NCBI GenBank assembly: GCA_028865845.1
Contig: JAGWJK010000351.1
Span: forward strand, 1-5,653
Direction of reading: 5' to 3'
DNA length: 5,653 nucleotides
Source: Rhizobiaceae bacterium
GTDB taxonomy: Bacteria > Pseudomonadota > Alphaproteobacteria > Rhizobiales > Rhizobiaceae
Program-made: the position numbers and the translations under genes
In this document: in pieces, positions 1-5,199 of the stretch
How the letters are laid out: the number at the start of each line of letters is the position of its first letter
Numbering within the stretch: the first letter of the stretch is position 1
Notes under the pieces: model-generated
What the model saw: the letters and a program-made list of their open reading frames with translations, nothing else
Databases searched by the model: none
What the model was told of the DNA's origin: nothing

Positions 1-264
1 AAGGCATGGACGCCGGACCAGGAAAAGCTGGTCTCACGCCTGAAAGCACTGGTGCATCGCTTCGAGGAAACCCGGGATCTGCGACTGATCGGCGGTTATC
101 GCCAGGGCAGCGATCCAGATCTCGACATGGCCGTGCGCCAGGTGCCGATCATCTACGACATTCTGAAACAGACCCCTGGCGAGAAGGCTTCGGCCGACGC
201 CTTCACCGATCTCGCGACCGCACTGAAAAACGGTTCCGCATCCATCCCGGCAAAGAGAGGCTAG
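1..264 (+). CDS. fliI: FliI, flagellum-specific export ATPase, C-terminal fragment
   Basis: This is the last 87 codons of an open frame that enters from the left edge and stops with TAG at 262-264. FliI is the cytoplasmic ATPase of the flagellar type III export apparatus. It forms a hexameric ring related to the F1 beta subunit and helps feed rod, hook and filament subunits into the export gate. The catalytic Walker motifs lie upstream of the window. What is visible is the C-terminal helical domain, including the run IGGYRQGSDPDLDMAV, which corresponds to the GAYxxGSDPxLDxAI block of FliI proteins and related type III ATPases. The placement before flgB is as in rhizobial clusters. An internal ATG at 52 is in the same frame but is not a gene start, because the reading frame is open back to base 1 and the upstream residues fit the family. 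Identification is confident; the fragment says nothing about whether the rest of the gene is intact. Confidence 0.93.
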   Translation, partial: KAWTPDQEKLVSRLKALVHRFEETRDLRLIGGYRQGSDPDLDMAVRQVPIIYDILKQTPGEKASADAFTDLATALKNGSASIPAKRG

Positions 265-266
265 AC

Positions 267-812
267 GTGAGAGAATCCGATGCAGACGAGCCGGTCGCTC
301 CGCTGAAGCCGGCAAGAAAACGGACCTTTACCGACAGAGCGCTGGCCGGCACCGGCCTTGTGCTCGCCGGCATCTCCGCCTTCTTCCCCTGGTACGTGTT
401 CCTGAACCCCGACAAGTTCGGCATCCATGTCGCCGAGGGCGATCATACCCGCGACCTGCCGAACTGGCCGGGGCGCGAGATCGTCAATCCTTCGCCGCTT
501 GCCATGGTCAACAAGAACCCGGACCAGCCGAAAGATTTCATCCCCGATCCGCTGACGACGGCATCAACCAACGACAACGGACCGGAGGACGACAAGGGCC
601 AGCCGGCGGAAAACCAGCCGTTCCCCGGCAAGTCGCCGTTCCACCTGCTGCACGTCGCCAACGGCCGGGCGCTGATCGAGGACGACTCCGGCATGTACGT
701 CGTGCGCGTCGGTTCGGTCCTGCCCGACAACAGCCGCTTGGCGAGCATCGAACAGCGCGACGGAAAATGGGTGATCGTCACCTCCACTGGCGACGTTTAC
801 GGCCATGACTGA
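267..812 (+). CDS. Uncharacterised bitopic membrane protein of the flagellar cluster (181 aa)
   Basis: I do not recognise a named family here. The start chosen is GTG 267, 2 bp after the fliI stop, preceded by AAGAGAGG (253-260) at good spacing. The frame is open much further upstream, but there it overlaps fliI and reads as out-of-frame translation. The protein has a short charged N-terminus ending in a basic patch (residues 14-24), one hydrophobic segment at about 25-46, and a Pro/Asn/Asp-rich linker at about 56-124. A compact C-terminal module at about 126-178 contains GMYVVRVGSVLPDNSRL, then WVIVTSTGDVY. The positive-inside rule puts the C-terminal module in the periplasm. Its alternating beta pattern, with a Gly-Ser/Leu-Pro turn and a final Gly-Asp turn, recalls the small periplasmic domains of GspC and PilP; this is inference from pattern only. 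Enteric operons have fliJ after fliI, but this protein lacks the coiled coil of FliJ. The close coupling to fliI suggests a flagellar role, not shown directly. Confidence 0.85.
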   Translation: MRESDADEPVAPLKPARKRTFTDRALAGTGLVLAGISAFFPWYVFLNPDKFGIHVAEGDHTRDLPNWPGREIVNPSPLAMVNKNPDQPKDFIPDPLTTASTNDNGPEDDKGQPAENQPFPGKSPFHLLHVANGRALIEDDSGMYVVRVGSVLPDNSRLASIEQRDGKWVIVTSTGDVYGHD

Positions 813-927
813 GATCACGCAAAGCCTTGCACAGCAGGCTTTGTAAAGACTTTAGCAAGAACGCATTCCCGCAAGTCCCACGCAAGATTATCCCTCTAGT
901 ATCCAAGACTAAGAACGGAGAAAGCCC
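813..927 (+). promoter_or_regulatory. Gap before flgB: candidate leader or promoter region with GCAAG repeats
   Basis: This 115-bp non-coding gap is one of only two long gaps in an otherwise tightly packed cluster. It contains a perfect inverted repeat (820-843), a short dyad TAAAGACTTTA (844-854), and three copies of GCAAG at 855-859, 871-875 and 882-886, the outer two reading GCAAGA. It ends in a clear ribosome binding site, GGAG at 917-920, 7 bp before the flgB ATG. TAGTAT (897-902) and GATTAT (886-891) look like -10 elements, but neither has a convincing -35 partner at 16-18 bp, so I do not call a specific promoter. In Sinorhizobium the class II flagellar genes depend on VisNR and Rem; whether a Rem site lies here cannot be judged by eye. 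Confidence 0.35.
820..843 (+). terminator. Perfect 8-bp hairpin just after the unnamed gene; terminator-like but without a T tract
   Basis: CAAAGCCT (820-827) and AGGCTTTG (836-843) are exact reverse complements around an 8-nt loop, starting 8 bp after the TGA at 810-812. In RNA, a G-U pair at 819/844 could extend the stem, and 829-830 could pair with 834-835 inside the loop. The downstream bases are TAAAGAC, not a run of T, so a standard intrinsic terminator is not supported. It may be an mRNA 3'-end stabiliser, an attenuator between fliI plus the unnamed gene and the flgB group, or a protein-binding dyad. Confidence 0.35.
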
Positions 928-1329
928 ATGCAACCGATTCAGCTCTTTGATCTCGCCTCGCGGCAGGCCGAGTGGCTGCAGGTCCGCCAGGAGGTGGTTG
1001 CCGGTAACATCGCCAATGCCAACACCCCGAAGTTCCGGGCCAAGGACGTAACCCCGTTTCAAGCCGTGCTCGACAACCAGAACCAAGGCACTGTCGGCAT
1101 GGCGGCAACCAACCCGATGCATTTCACCGGCAACGACGTCAGCGCAAGCGGAGACGTCGCGACCGAGGAAGCGCCTCTGAACCAGGAAATCGGCGTCCAG
1201 GAGTCGGGTAACACCGTCGGTCTGGAAGACGAGCTCGCCAAGAGCGGCGATATCCAGCGCCAGTACAGTTTGAACACTGCGCTCGTCAGTTCCTTTCATC
1301 GCATGATGTTGATGACCGTAAAACAATAG
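928..1329 (+). CDS. flgB: FlgB, flagellar basal-body proximal rod protein
   Basis: FlgB is a proximal rod subunit, exported by the flagellar type III apparatus and assembled in the periplasm next to the FliE/MS-ring junction. The 133-residue length is normal for the family. The N-terminal half carries the axial-protein signature, with NIANANTP at residues 27-34 in the helix that packs into the D0 core. The C-terminal helix (about residues 95-133, including QYSLNTALVSSFHRMMLM) supplies the other half of the coiled D0 domain. There is no cleavable signal peptide, as expected for a type III substrate. The ATG at 928 is supported by GGAG 7 bp upstream. The central part, about residues 40-90, is rich in polar residues, as is usual in FlgB. 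It begins the run flgB-flgC-fliE and probably shares a transcript with them. Confidence 0.95.
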   Translation: MQPIQLFDLASRQAEWLQVRQEVVAGNIANANTPKFRAKDVTPFQAVLDNQNQGTVGMAATNPMHFTGNDVSASGDVATEEAPLNQEIGVQESGNTVGLEDELAKSGDIQRQYSLNTALVSSFHRMMLMTVKQ

Positions 1330-1345
1330 ATGAAGTGAAAATGTC

Positions 1346-1765
1346 ATGGATCCCTTATCAGCCGCAATGAAGATCGCGGGCTCCGGCCTGGAGGCTCAGT
1401 CGACGCGACTGCGCGTCGTTTCCGAAAATATCGCCAACGCCCGTTCGACGGGCGACACGCCGGGTGCAGATCCTTATCGCCGCAAGACGGTGACATTCGG
1501 TGCCGAAGTCGATCGCGCCAACAACGTGACCACGGTCGGCGTCAAGAAGATGGGCGAGGATACGAGCAAGTTCGTCGAGGAATACGATCCAGACAATCCG
1601 GCAGCGGATACGAAGGGCTACGTGAAGATGCCCAACGTCAACGTCCTCGTGGAAATGGCCGACATGCGCGAAGCCAACCGTTCCTACGAAGCCAATCTCC
1701 AGACGATCAAGCAATCGCGTGATCTCATCTCCTCCACCATCGACCTCTTGAAGAATGCACAATGA
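1346..1765 (+). CDS. flgC: FlgC, flagellar basal-body proximal rod protein
   Basis: FlgC is the second proximal rod subunit, exported without a cleaved signal and built into the rod with FlgB and FlgF. The 139 residues match the family length. The N-terminus has the axial motif [20 protein letters not shown] (residues 13-32), followed by a [10 protein letters not shown] segment typical of FlgC. The C-terminus has [20 protein letters not shown] and then the helix that closes the D0 domain. The start is fixed at ATG 1346, because an in-frame TGA lies at 1331-1333 and no other start codon lies between. The ribosome binding site is weak (GAAG at 1332-1335, 10 bp away), so translation may depend partly on flgB, which stops only 16 bp earlier. 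The stop codon overlaps the fliE start by 4 bp (ATGA). Confidence 0.96.
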   Translation: MDPLSAAMKIAGSGLEAQSTRLRVVSENIANARSTGDTPGADPYRRKTVTFGAEVDRANNVTTVGVKKMGEDTSKFVEEYDPDNPAADTKGYVKMPNVNVLVEMADMREANRSYEANLQTIKQSRDLISSTIDLLKNAQ

Positions 1766-2112
1766 TTGACGCTATCAAGAATATCGCCTCCCTTTCCGCA
1801 ACGCGTGGCATCGGCAGCATCAGCACCGACCAGAGCGCATCCTCCACCAACGCGCTGGGCCCGCTGGCCGGCGCGACGCCCGGCAATGCGACCGGCACCA
1901 GCTTCTCGGCGATGATGACAAACGTCGCCAATGACACGATGAACACCCTGAAGGCGGCCGAAGACGCGTCCTTCCAGGGCATCAAGGGAACCATGAACAC
2001 CCGCGAAGTGGTCGACAAGGTCATGCAGGCGGATCAGACGCTGCAGACGGCGATTGCCCTGCGCGACAAGGTGGTCTCGGCCTTCCTCGATATTACGAAA
2101 ATGCAGATTTAG
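1762..2112 (+). CDS. fliE: FliE, MS-ring/rod junction protein
   Basis: FliE links the FliF ring to the proximal rod and is among the first substrates exported through the gate. The predicted 116 residues are slightly longer than typical enteric FliE. The first 50 or so residues are low-complexity (Ser, Thr, Ala, Gly) and poorly conserved. The conserved part starts near [12 protein letters not shown] and ends with the family's C-terminal block: [20 protein letters not shown], then the RDKVVSAF run and the terminal DITKMQI. The start ATG at 1762 overlaps the flgC stop as ATGA, with a modest GAAGA ribosome binding site about 8 bp upstream. Order and overlap place it in the same translational unit as flgC. 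It is followed by a 98-bp gap rather than by the next gene directly. Confidence 0.94.
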   Translation: MIDAIKNIASLSATRGIGSISTDQSASSTNALGPLAGATPGNATGTSFSAMMTNVANDTMNTLKAAEDASFQGIKGTMNTREVVDKVMQADQTLQTAIALRDKVVSAFLDITKMQI

Positions 2113-2210
2113 AGCGATAAATTTCTCTCTAACCATTTGATCTGGCAAGACCTTCTCCGAAAGACGCTTTGCGCTTTCCGGGGTGCTGCTTTAGCCTAAA
2201 GGACGAAATT
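2113..2210 (+). promoter_or_regulatory. Structured gap between fliE and flgG
   Basis: This 98-bp non-coding stretch interrupts an otherwise compact gene run. Its left end is AT-rich and forms a weak dyad with the end of fliE (TTAGAG 2109-2114 against CTCTAA 2127-2132). One GCAAGA lies at 2145-2150, the same hexamer found twice before flgB. A stronger hairpin lies at 2157-2181. AAAGGA (2198-2203), 7 bp before the flgG ATG, is a good ribosome binding site. TTGATC (2137-2142) resembles a -35 box but has no -10 partner at normal spacing, so no specific promoter is claimed. An internal promoter or a processing site is possible. Confidence 0.3.
2157..2181 (+). other. Imperfect stem-loop in the fliE-flgG gap
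   Basis: GAAAG (2159-2163) pairs with CTTTC (2174-2178) and CGC (2165-2167) with GCG (2171-2173), leaving A2164 bulged and a TTT loop. With C2179 bulged, CC (2157-2158) also pairs with GG (2180-2181), giving about 10 pairs. No T tract follows, so it does not look like an intrinsic terminator. It ends about 16 bp before the flgG ribosome binding site and does not cover it. Confidence 0.35.
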
Positions 2211-2999
2211 ATGAGAGCGCTTGCAATCGCAGCGACGGGCATGGACGCCCAACAGACCAATCTTGAAGTGATCGCGAACAACATCGCGAACATCAACACG
2301 ACAGGTTACAAGCGGTCCCGTGCGGAGTTCTCGGATCTTCTGTACCAGACTGAGCGCGCCAAGGGCATTGCCAACAGGCCGAACCAGGCAGTGGTGCCGG
2401 AAGGTGCCAACATCGGTCTCGGCGTGCAGACCACGGCCGTACGCAACATCCAGATCCAGGGCGAACTCTCGCAGACGCAGAACGATCTCGACGTCGCACT
2501 GGTCGGCCGCGGCTGGTTCCAGATCCAGATGCCCGACGGCACGACCGCCTATACCCGCGCCGGCTCCTTCAACAAGAGCGATACCGGCCAGATCGTCACC
2601 GCCGACGGCAACGTGCTCGAGCCTGGTATCACGATCCCGAACAATGCCAGCAACATCGTCATCAGCGAATCCGGTGCGGTGACGGCGACTGTCGGTACGT
2701 CGACGACCCCAACCACGCTCGGCCAGCTGCAGATCGCTAACTTCGTCAACGAAGCCGGCCTGCAGCCGATGGGCAGCAACCTCTTCACCCAGACGCCGGC
2801 ATCCGGCGACCCGGTCATTTCCAATCCGAACGACAACGGCTTCGCCTACATGAAGCAGGGTTACCTGGAATCGTCGAACGTCGATCCGGTCAAGGAAATC
2901 ACCGACCTGATCACGGCGCAGCGCGCCTACGAAATGAATTCCAAAGTCATTACCACCGCCGACGACATGGCGCAGATCGTCAGTAAAGATCTGAAGTAA
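2211..2999 (+). CDS. flgG: FlgG, flagellar basal-body distal rod protein
   Basis: FlgG forms the distal rod, the drive shaft that passes through the P and L rings to the hook. The length of 262 residues is standard. The N-terminus [20 protein letters not shown] leads into [12 protein letters not shown] (residues 23-34), the hallmark of the FlgG/FlgE/FlgF group. After it, [19 protein letters not shown] (about 45-63) aligns in position with the segment of Salmonella FlgG that starts YQT and ends in LP, reported to make the rod straight and rigid where the hook is curved. The C-terminus has [20 protein letters not shown] and AYEMNSKVI, the usual closing helix. ATG 2211 is chosen over an in-frame TTG at 2169, because the extra 14 residues do not fit the family and AAAGGA precedes 2211. 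FlgF is not in the window. Confidence 0.97.
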   Translation: MRALAIAATGMDAQQTNLEVIANNIANINTTGYKRSRAEFSDLLYQTERAKGIANRPNQAVVPEGANIGLGVQTTAVRNIQIQGELSQTQNDLDVALVGRGWFQIQMPDGTTAYTRAGSFNKSDTGQIVTADGNVLEPGITIPNNASNIVISESGAVTATVGTSTTPTTLGQLQIANFVNEAGLQPMGSNLFTQTPASGDPVISNPNDNGFAYMKQGYLESSNVDPVKEITDLITAQRAYEMNSKVITTADDMAQIVSKDLK

Positions 3000-3017
3000 C
3001 GAGAGGACGGGCCGAAC

Positions 3018-3536
3018 ATGAGGGTTCGCCGGATGAAAAGCTTAGCAATGGCCTGGCTCGCCGCAGCGAGCCTCTCCGTCGTGTTCGTGACGGCCTCTCC
3101 CGCCGGCGCAACAGGCACGGATGCAACGGAAGCGACCGCCACCGCCAGCATGGGAACGGCCGTCGTGCCGACCGAGGTGATCTACCCCGGCGACATCATC
3201 AGCAGCGGTCAGCTCGAGGAAGTCGACGTCACCAATCCCAACCTGACCGGCGATTACGCCAAGAAGGTACGGGACGTGACGGGCATGGTGTCGAAGCGCA
3301 CGCTTCTGCCTGGCCGGACCATCTCCATCTCTGCTCTACGCGAACCCTACGCTGTCACTCGCGGCGCGAATGTCCGCCTGGTGATGAACATGGGCAGCAT
3401 GACGATCACCGCCGCCGGCACGCCGCTCGACGACGGCGCTGTCGGCGACAGTGTCCGCGCCCGCAACCTCGATTCCGGCATCATCGTCAACGGCACGGTG
3501 CTTGAGAACGGTACGATACGAGTGGTCTCGAAATGA
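3018..3536 (+). CDS. flgA: FlgA, periplasmic chaperone for P-ring assembly
   Basis: FlgA is a Sec-exported periplasmic chaperone needed for FlgI to polymerise into the P ring around the rod. The 172-residue product has a basic start (MRVRRMK), a hydrophobic core at about 9-26 and a likely cleavage site after Ala31 (AGA). The SAF-type region follows: VIYPGDIISSGQLEEVDV at about 54-71, and KRTLLPGRTISISALREP at about 93-110. The C-terminal beta domain runs GANVRLVMNMGSMTITAAG (116-134) and ends with NLDSGIIVNGTVLENGTIRV (150-169), as in FlgA proteins. ATG 3018 is 18 bp after flgG, with GAGAGGACGG (3001-3010) upstream. An in-frame ATG at 3033 would also give a signal peptide, so the first five residues are uncertain. 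The stop overlaps flgI as ATGA, so the chaperone and its client are made together. Confidence 0.93.
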   Translation: MRVRRMKSLAMAWLAAASLSVVFVTASPAGATGTDATEATATASMGTAVVPTEVIYPGDIISSGQLEEVDVTNPNLTGDYAKKVRDVTGMVSKRTLLPGRTISISALREPYAVTRGANVRLVMNMGSMTITAAGTPLDDGAVGDSVRARNLDSGIIVNGTVLENGTIRVVSK

Positions 3537-4651
3537 GAAGGCTTCGTCATCTCCTCGCGATTCTCCTGGCGTTGCCGAGCCTGATCGTCGCCGATCCGGC
3601 TTTCGCGCTGCAATCGCGCATCAAGGATATCGCCTCGCTTCAGGCAGGTCGCGACAACCAGCTGATCGGTTACGGTCTGATCGTCGGTCTCCAGGGAACC
3701 GGCGACGGGTTGCGTTCCTCGCCCTTTACCGAACAGTCCATGCGCGCGATGCTGCAGAACCTCGGCATCTCGACGCAGGGTGGCCAATCGGCCGCCAAGA
3801 ACACCGCCGCCGTCATGGTGACGACCAACCTGCCGCCCTTTGCCAGCCCCGGCAGCCGCATCGACGTGACGGTCAGCTCGCTCGGCGACGCGACCTCGCT
3901 GCGCGGCGGTACGCTCGTCATGACGTCGCTGAGCGGTGCTGACGGACAGATCTACGCCGTTGCACAGGGCTCGGTCATCGTTTCCGGCTTCCAGGCCCAG
4001 GGCGCGGCAGCATCCGTGACGGAAGGCGTCACCACGGCCGGCCGCGTGCCCGGCGGCGCCATCATCGAACGCGAGCTTCCGTCGCGCTTCAAGGATTCCG
4101 TCAATCTGGTGCTGCAGCTGCGCAATCCGGACTTCTCCACCTCGATCCGCATCGCCGATACCGTCAACGCCTGGGCGACCTCGCATTTCGGCGGTCCGAT
4201 CGCCGAGGCGAAGGACTCTCAGGAAGTCGCGATCGACAAGCCGAAGATGGCTGACCTCACCCGACTGATGGCGGATATCGAAAATCTCGACGTCCAGACG
4301 GATACCCCGGCGAAGGTCGTGATCAACGAACGCACGGGAACGATCGTCATCGGCGCCGATGTCCGTGTCTCGCCTGTTGCCGTCAGCTACGGCACGCTTA
4401 CCGTCCAGGTCAGCGAAAACCCGCAGGTCATCCAGCCGGAACCCTTCTCGAACGGGCAGACGGCCGTCCAGAACCAAACCGACATCACCGCCAACAAGAG
4501 CGGCGGCAAGGTGGCTGTCCTCGACGGGCCGGATCTGAAAACCCTCGTCTCGGGGCTGAACAACATCGGCGTCAAGCCTGATGGCATCATCGCCATCCTG
4601 CAAGGCATCAAATCTGCCGGGGCCCTGCAAGCGGAGCTTGTGCTGCAATGA
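3533..4651 (+). CDS. flgI: FlgI, flagellar P-ring protein
   Basis: FlgI is secreted through Sec and assembles into the periplasmic P ring that, with the FlgH L ring, supports the rotating rod in the peptidoglycan. The 372-residue length is normal. The signal peptide has a basic start (MRRLRH), a Leu/Ile-rich core and a likely cleavage after Ala25 (AFA). The mature N-terminus holds the strongest family signature, SRIKDIASLQAGRDNQLIGY and then GLIVGLQGTGDG. Further matches are MLQNLGI, the PPFASPGSRIDVTVSSLGDA block and LRGGTLVMTSLSGADGQIYA. Near the C-terminus, VVINERTGTIVIGADVRVSP and the closing GLNNIGVKPDGIIAILQGIK complete the domain. No ribosome binding site is seen before ATG 3533; the ATGA overlap with flgA suggests that reinitiation by flgA ribosomes drives its synthesis. 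Confidence 0.98.
   Translation: MRRLRHLLAILLALPSLIVADPAFALQSRIKDIASLQAGRDNQLIGYGLIVGLQGTGDGLRSSPFTEQSMRAMLQNLGISTQGGQSAAKNTAAVMVTTNLPPFASPGSRIDVTVSSLGDATSLRGGTLVMTSLSGADGQIYAVAQGSVIVSGFQAQGAAASVTEGVTTAGRVPGGAIIERELPSRFKDSVNLVLQLRNPDFSTSIRIADTVNAWATSHFGGPIAEAKDSQEVAIDKPKMADLTRLMADIENLDVQTDTPAKVVINERTGTIVIGADVRVSPVAVSYGTLTVQVSENPQVIQPEPFSNGQTAVQNQTDITANKSGGKVAVLDGPDLKTLVSGLNNIGVKPDGIIAILQGIKSAGALQAELVLQ
4627..4640 (+). other. Small hairpin over the motE ribosome binding site
   Basis: CAAGC (4628-4632) and GCTTG (4636-4640) are exact complements around a GGA loop, inside the last codons of flgI. The only Shine-Dalgarno-like bases before motE, GGAG (4633-4636), fall in this loop and the first paired base. 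In a free mRNA this could limit independent initiation at ATG 4648, and ribosomes finishing flgI would open it. Five pairs with a 3-nt loop is a modest structure, so this may be chance within coding sequence. Confidence 0.2.
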
Positions 4652-5199
4652 TCTCGATCGACATCACAAAGAAACTGCTGACCTCCTGCCGCCGCGCGGC
4701 GGCGCCGGCCGCGGCCGCCCTGCTGTTGTCCGTTTGCACTGCAGCTACGCAGGAAGCAGCAAAGCCGGCGGCCGATCCGACCTCCAGCCAGGACGAGATC
4801 AAGCAGTTCTGCACCAACATCGCCGATCCGGCCCGCGATCAGCGCTATCTGCTGCAGAAGCAGGAGCTGACGAAGCTGCAGGCCGATGTCGACGCGCGCA
4901 TCGCCACCATGGACAAGCGCAAGGCCGAATACGAAGATTGGCTGAAGCGACGCGACGACTTCCTGAAGAACGCCGATTCCGGACTGGTCGATATCTACAA
5001 GAACATGAAGCCGGATGCGGCTGCCGCGAGCCTCAACGATGTCAAGGTCACCGTCGTCGCGGCGATCATCATGAAGCTCTCGCCGAAGCAGTCGAGCCTC
5101 ATCCTGGCGGAGATGGATGCGCAAAAGGCGGCCGTCATCACCAACATCCTCGCCAGCGCTTCCGATCCGAATACATCGAAGTCGAAGGACCCCACATGA
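4648..5199 (+). CDS. motE: MotE, periplasmic chaperone for the motor protein MotC
   Basis: In Sinorhizobium meliloti, MotE is a periplasmic chaperone that stabilises MotC, which acts with the MotA/MotB stator, and was described as a disulphide-linked dimer. The predicted 183 residues have a signal peptide (basic stretch KK...RR at 8-16, Ala/Leu-rich core at about 17-29, likely cleavage near 32-33). A helical region at about 66-107 is rich in Lys, Arg, Glu and Gln and is likely coiled coil. A C-terminal module resembles the MgtE N-domain type: LVDIYKNMKPDAAAASLNDV (113-132), then IIMKLSPKQSSLILAEMD (140-157). After signal removal the only cysteine is Cys55, just before the coiled coil, which fits an intermolecular disulphide. 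ATG 4648 overlaps the flgI stop as ATGA. The position between flgI and flgH is as in rhizobia. The name rests on position and features, not on an alignment. Confidence 0.87.
   Translation: MISIDITKKLLTSCRRAAAPAAAALLLSVCTAATQEAAKPAADPTSSQDEIKQFCTNIADPARDQRYLLQKQELTKLQADVDARIATMDKRKAEYEDWLKRRDDFLKNADSGLVDIYKNMKPDAAAASLNDVKVTVVAAIIMKLSPKQSSLILAEMDAQKAAVITNILASASDPNTSKSKDPT

Noticed and set aside
6..266. Upstream extension of the unnamed protein in its own frame, back to base 6.
   Set aside because: This part overlaps fliI in another frame and reads as Arg/Ser/Gly-rich nonsense. GTG 267 with AAGAGAGG before it gives a sensible start just after the fliI stop.
778..1347. 189-codon open frame on the - strand over the gap and flgB.
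   Set aside because: It is antisense to flgB, whose identity is clear, and has no recognisable domain or initiation signal.
2141..2160. CTGGCAAGACC looked at first like half of a sigma-54 promoter.
   Set aside because: The required GC of the -12 element is absent at the right distance after GG, and rhizobial flagellar genes are not known to use sigma-54 in the way Caulobacter does.
2169..2210. TTG at 2169 as an alternative start for flgG, 14 codons earlier.
   Set aside because: The extra residues do not match FlgG N-termini, it falls inside the predicted stem-loop, and ATG 2211 has a good ribosome binding site.
3451..3942. 163-codon open frame on the + strand across the flgA/flgI junction.
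   Set aside because: It is an out-of-frame reading of two well-supported genes, rich in Arg, Ala and Ser as expected for a frame-shifted shadow.
3347..4648. Long open frame of 433 codons on the - strand covering flgI.
   Set aside because: It lies fully antisense to flgI and the end of flgA, whose products match known families along their length. The translation is Asp/Arg/Gly/His-rich, typical of an antisense shadow in GC-rich coding DNA.
4726..4740. LSVC in the MotE signal region (Cys30) as a possible lipobox.
   Set aside because: The position before Cys is Val, where Gly, Ala or Ser is needed, so a normal cleaved signal peptide is more likely.
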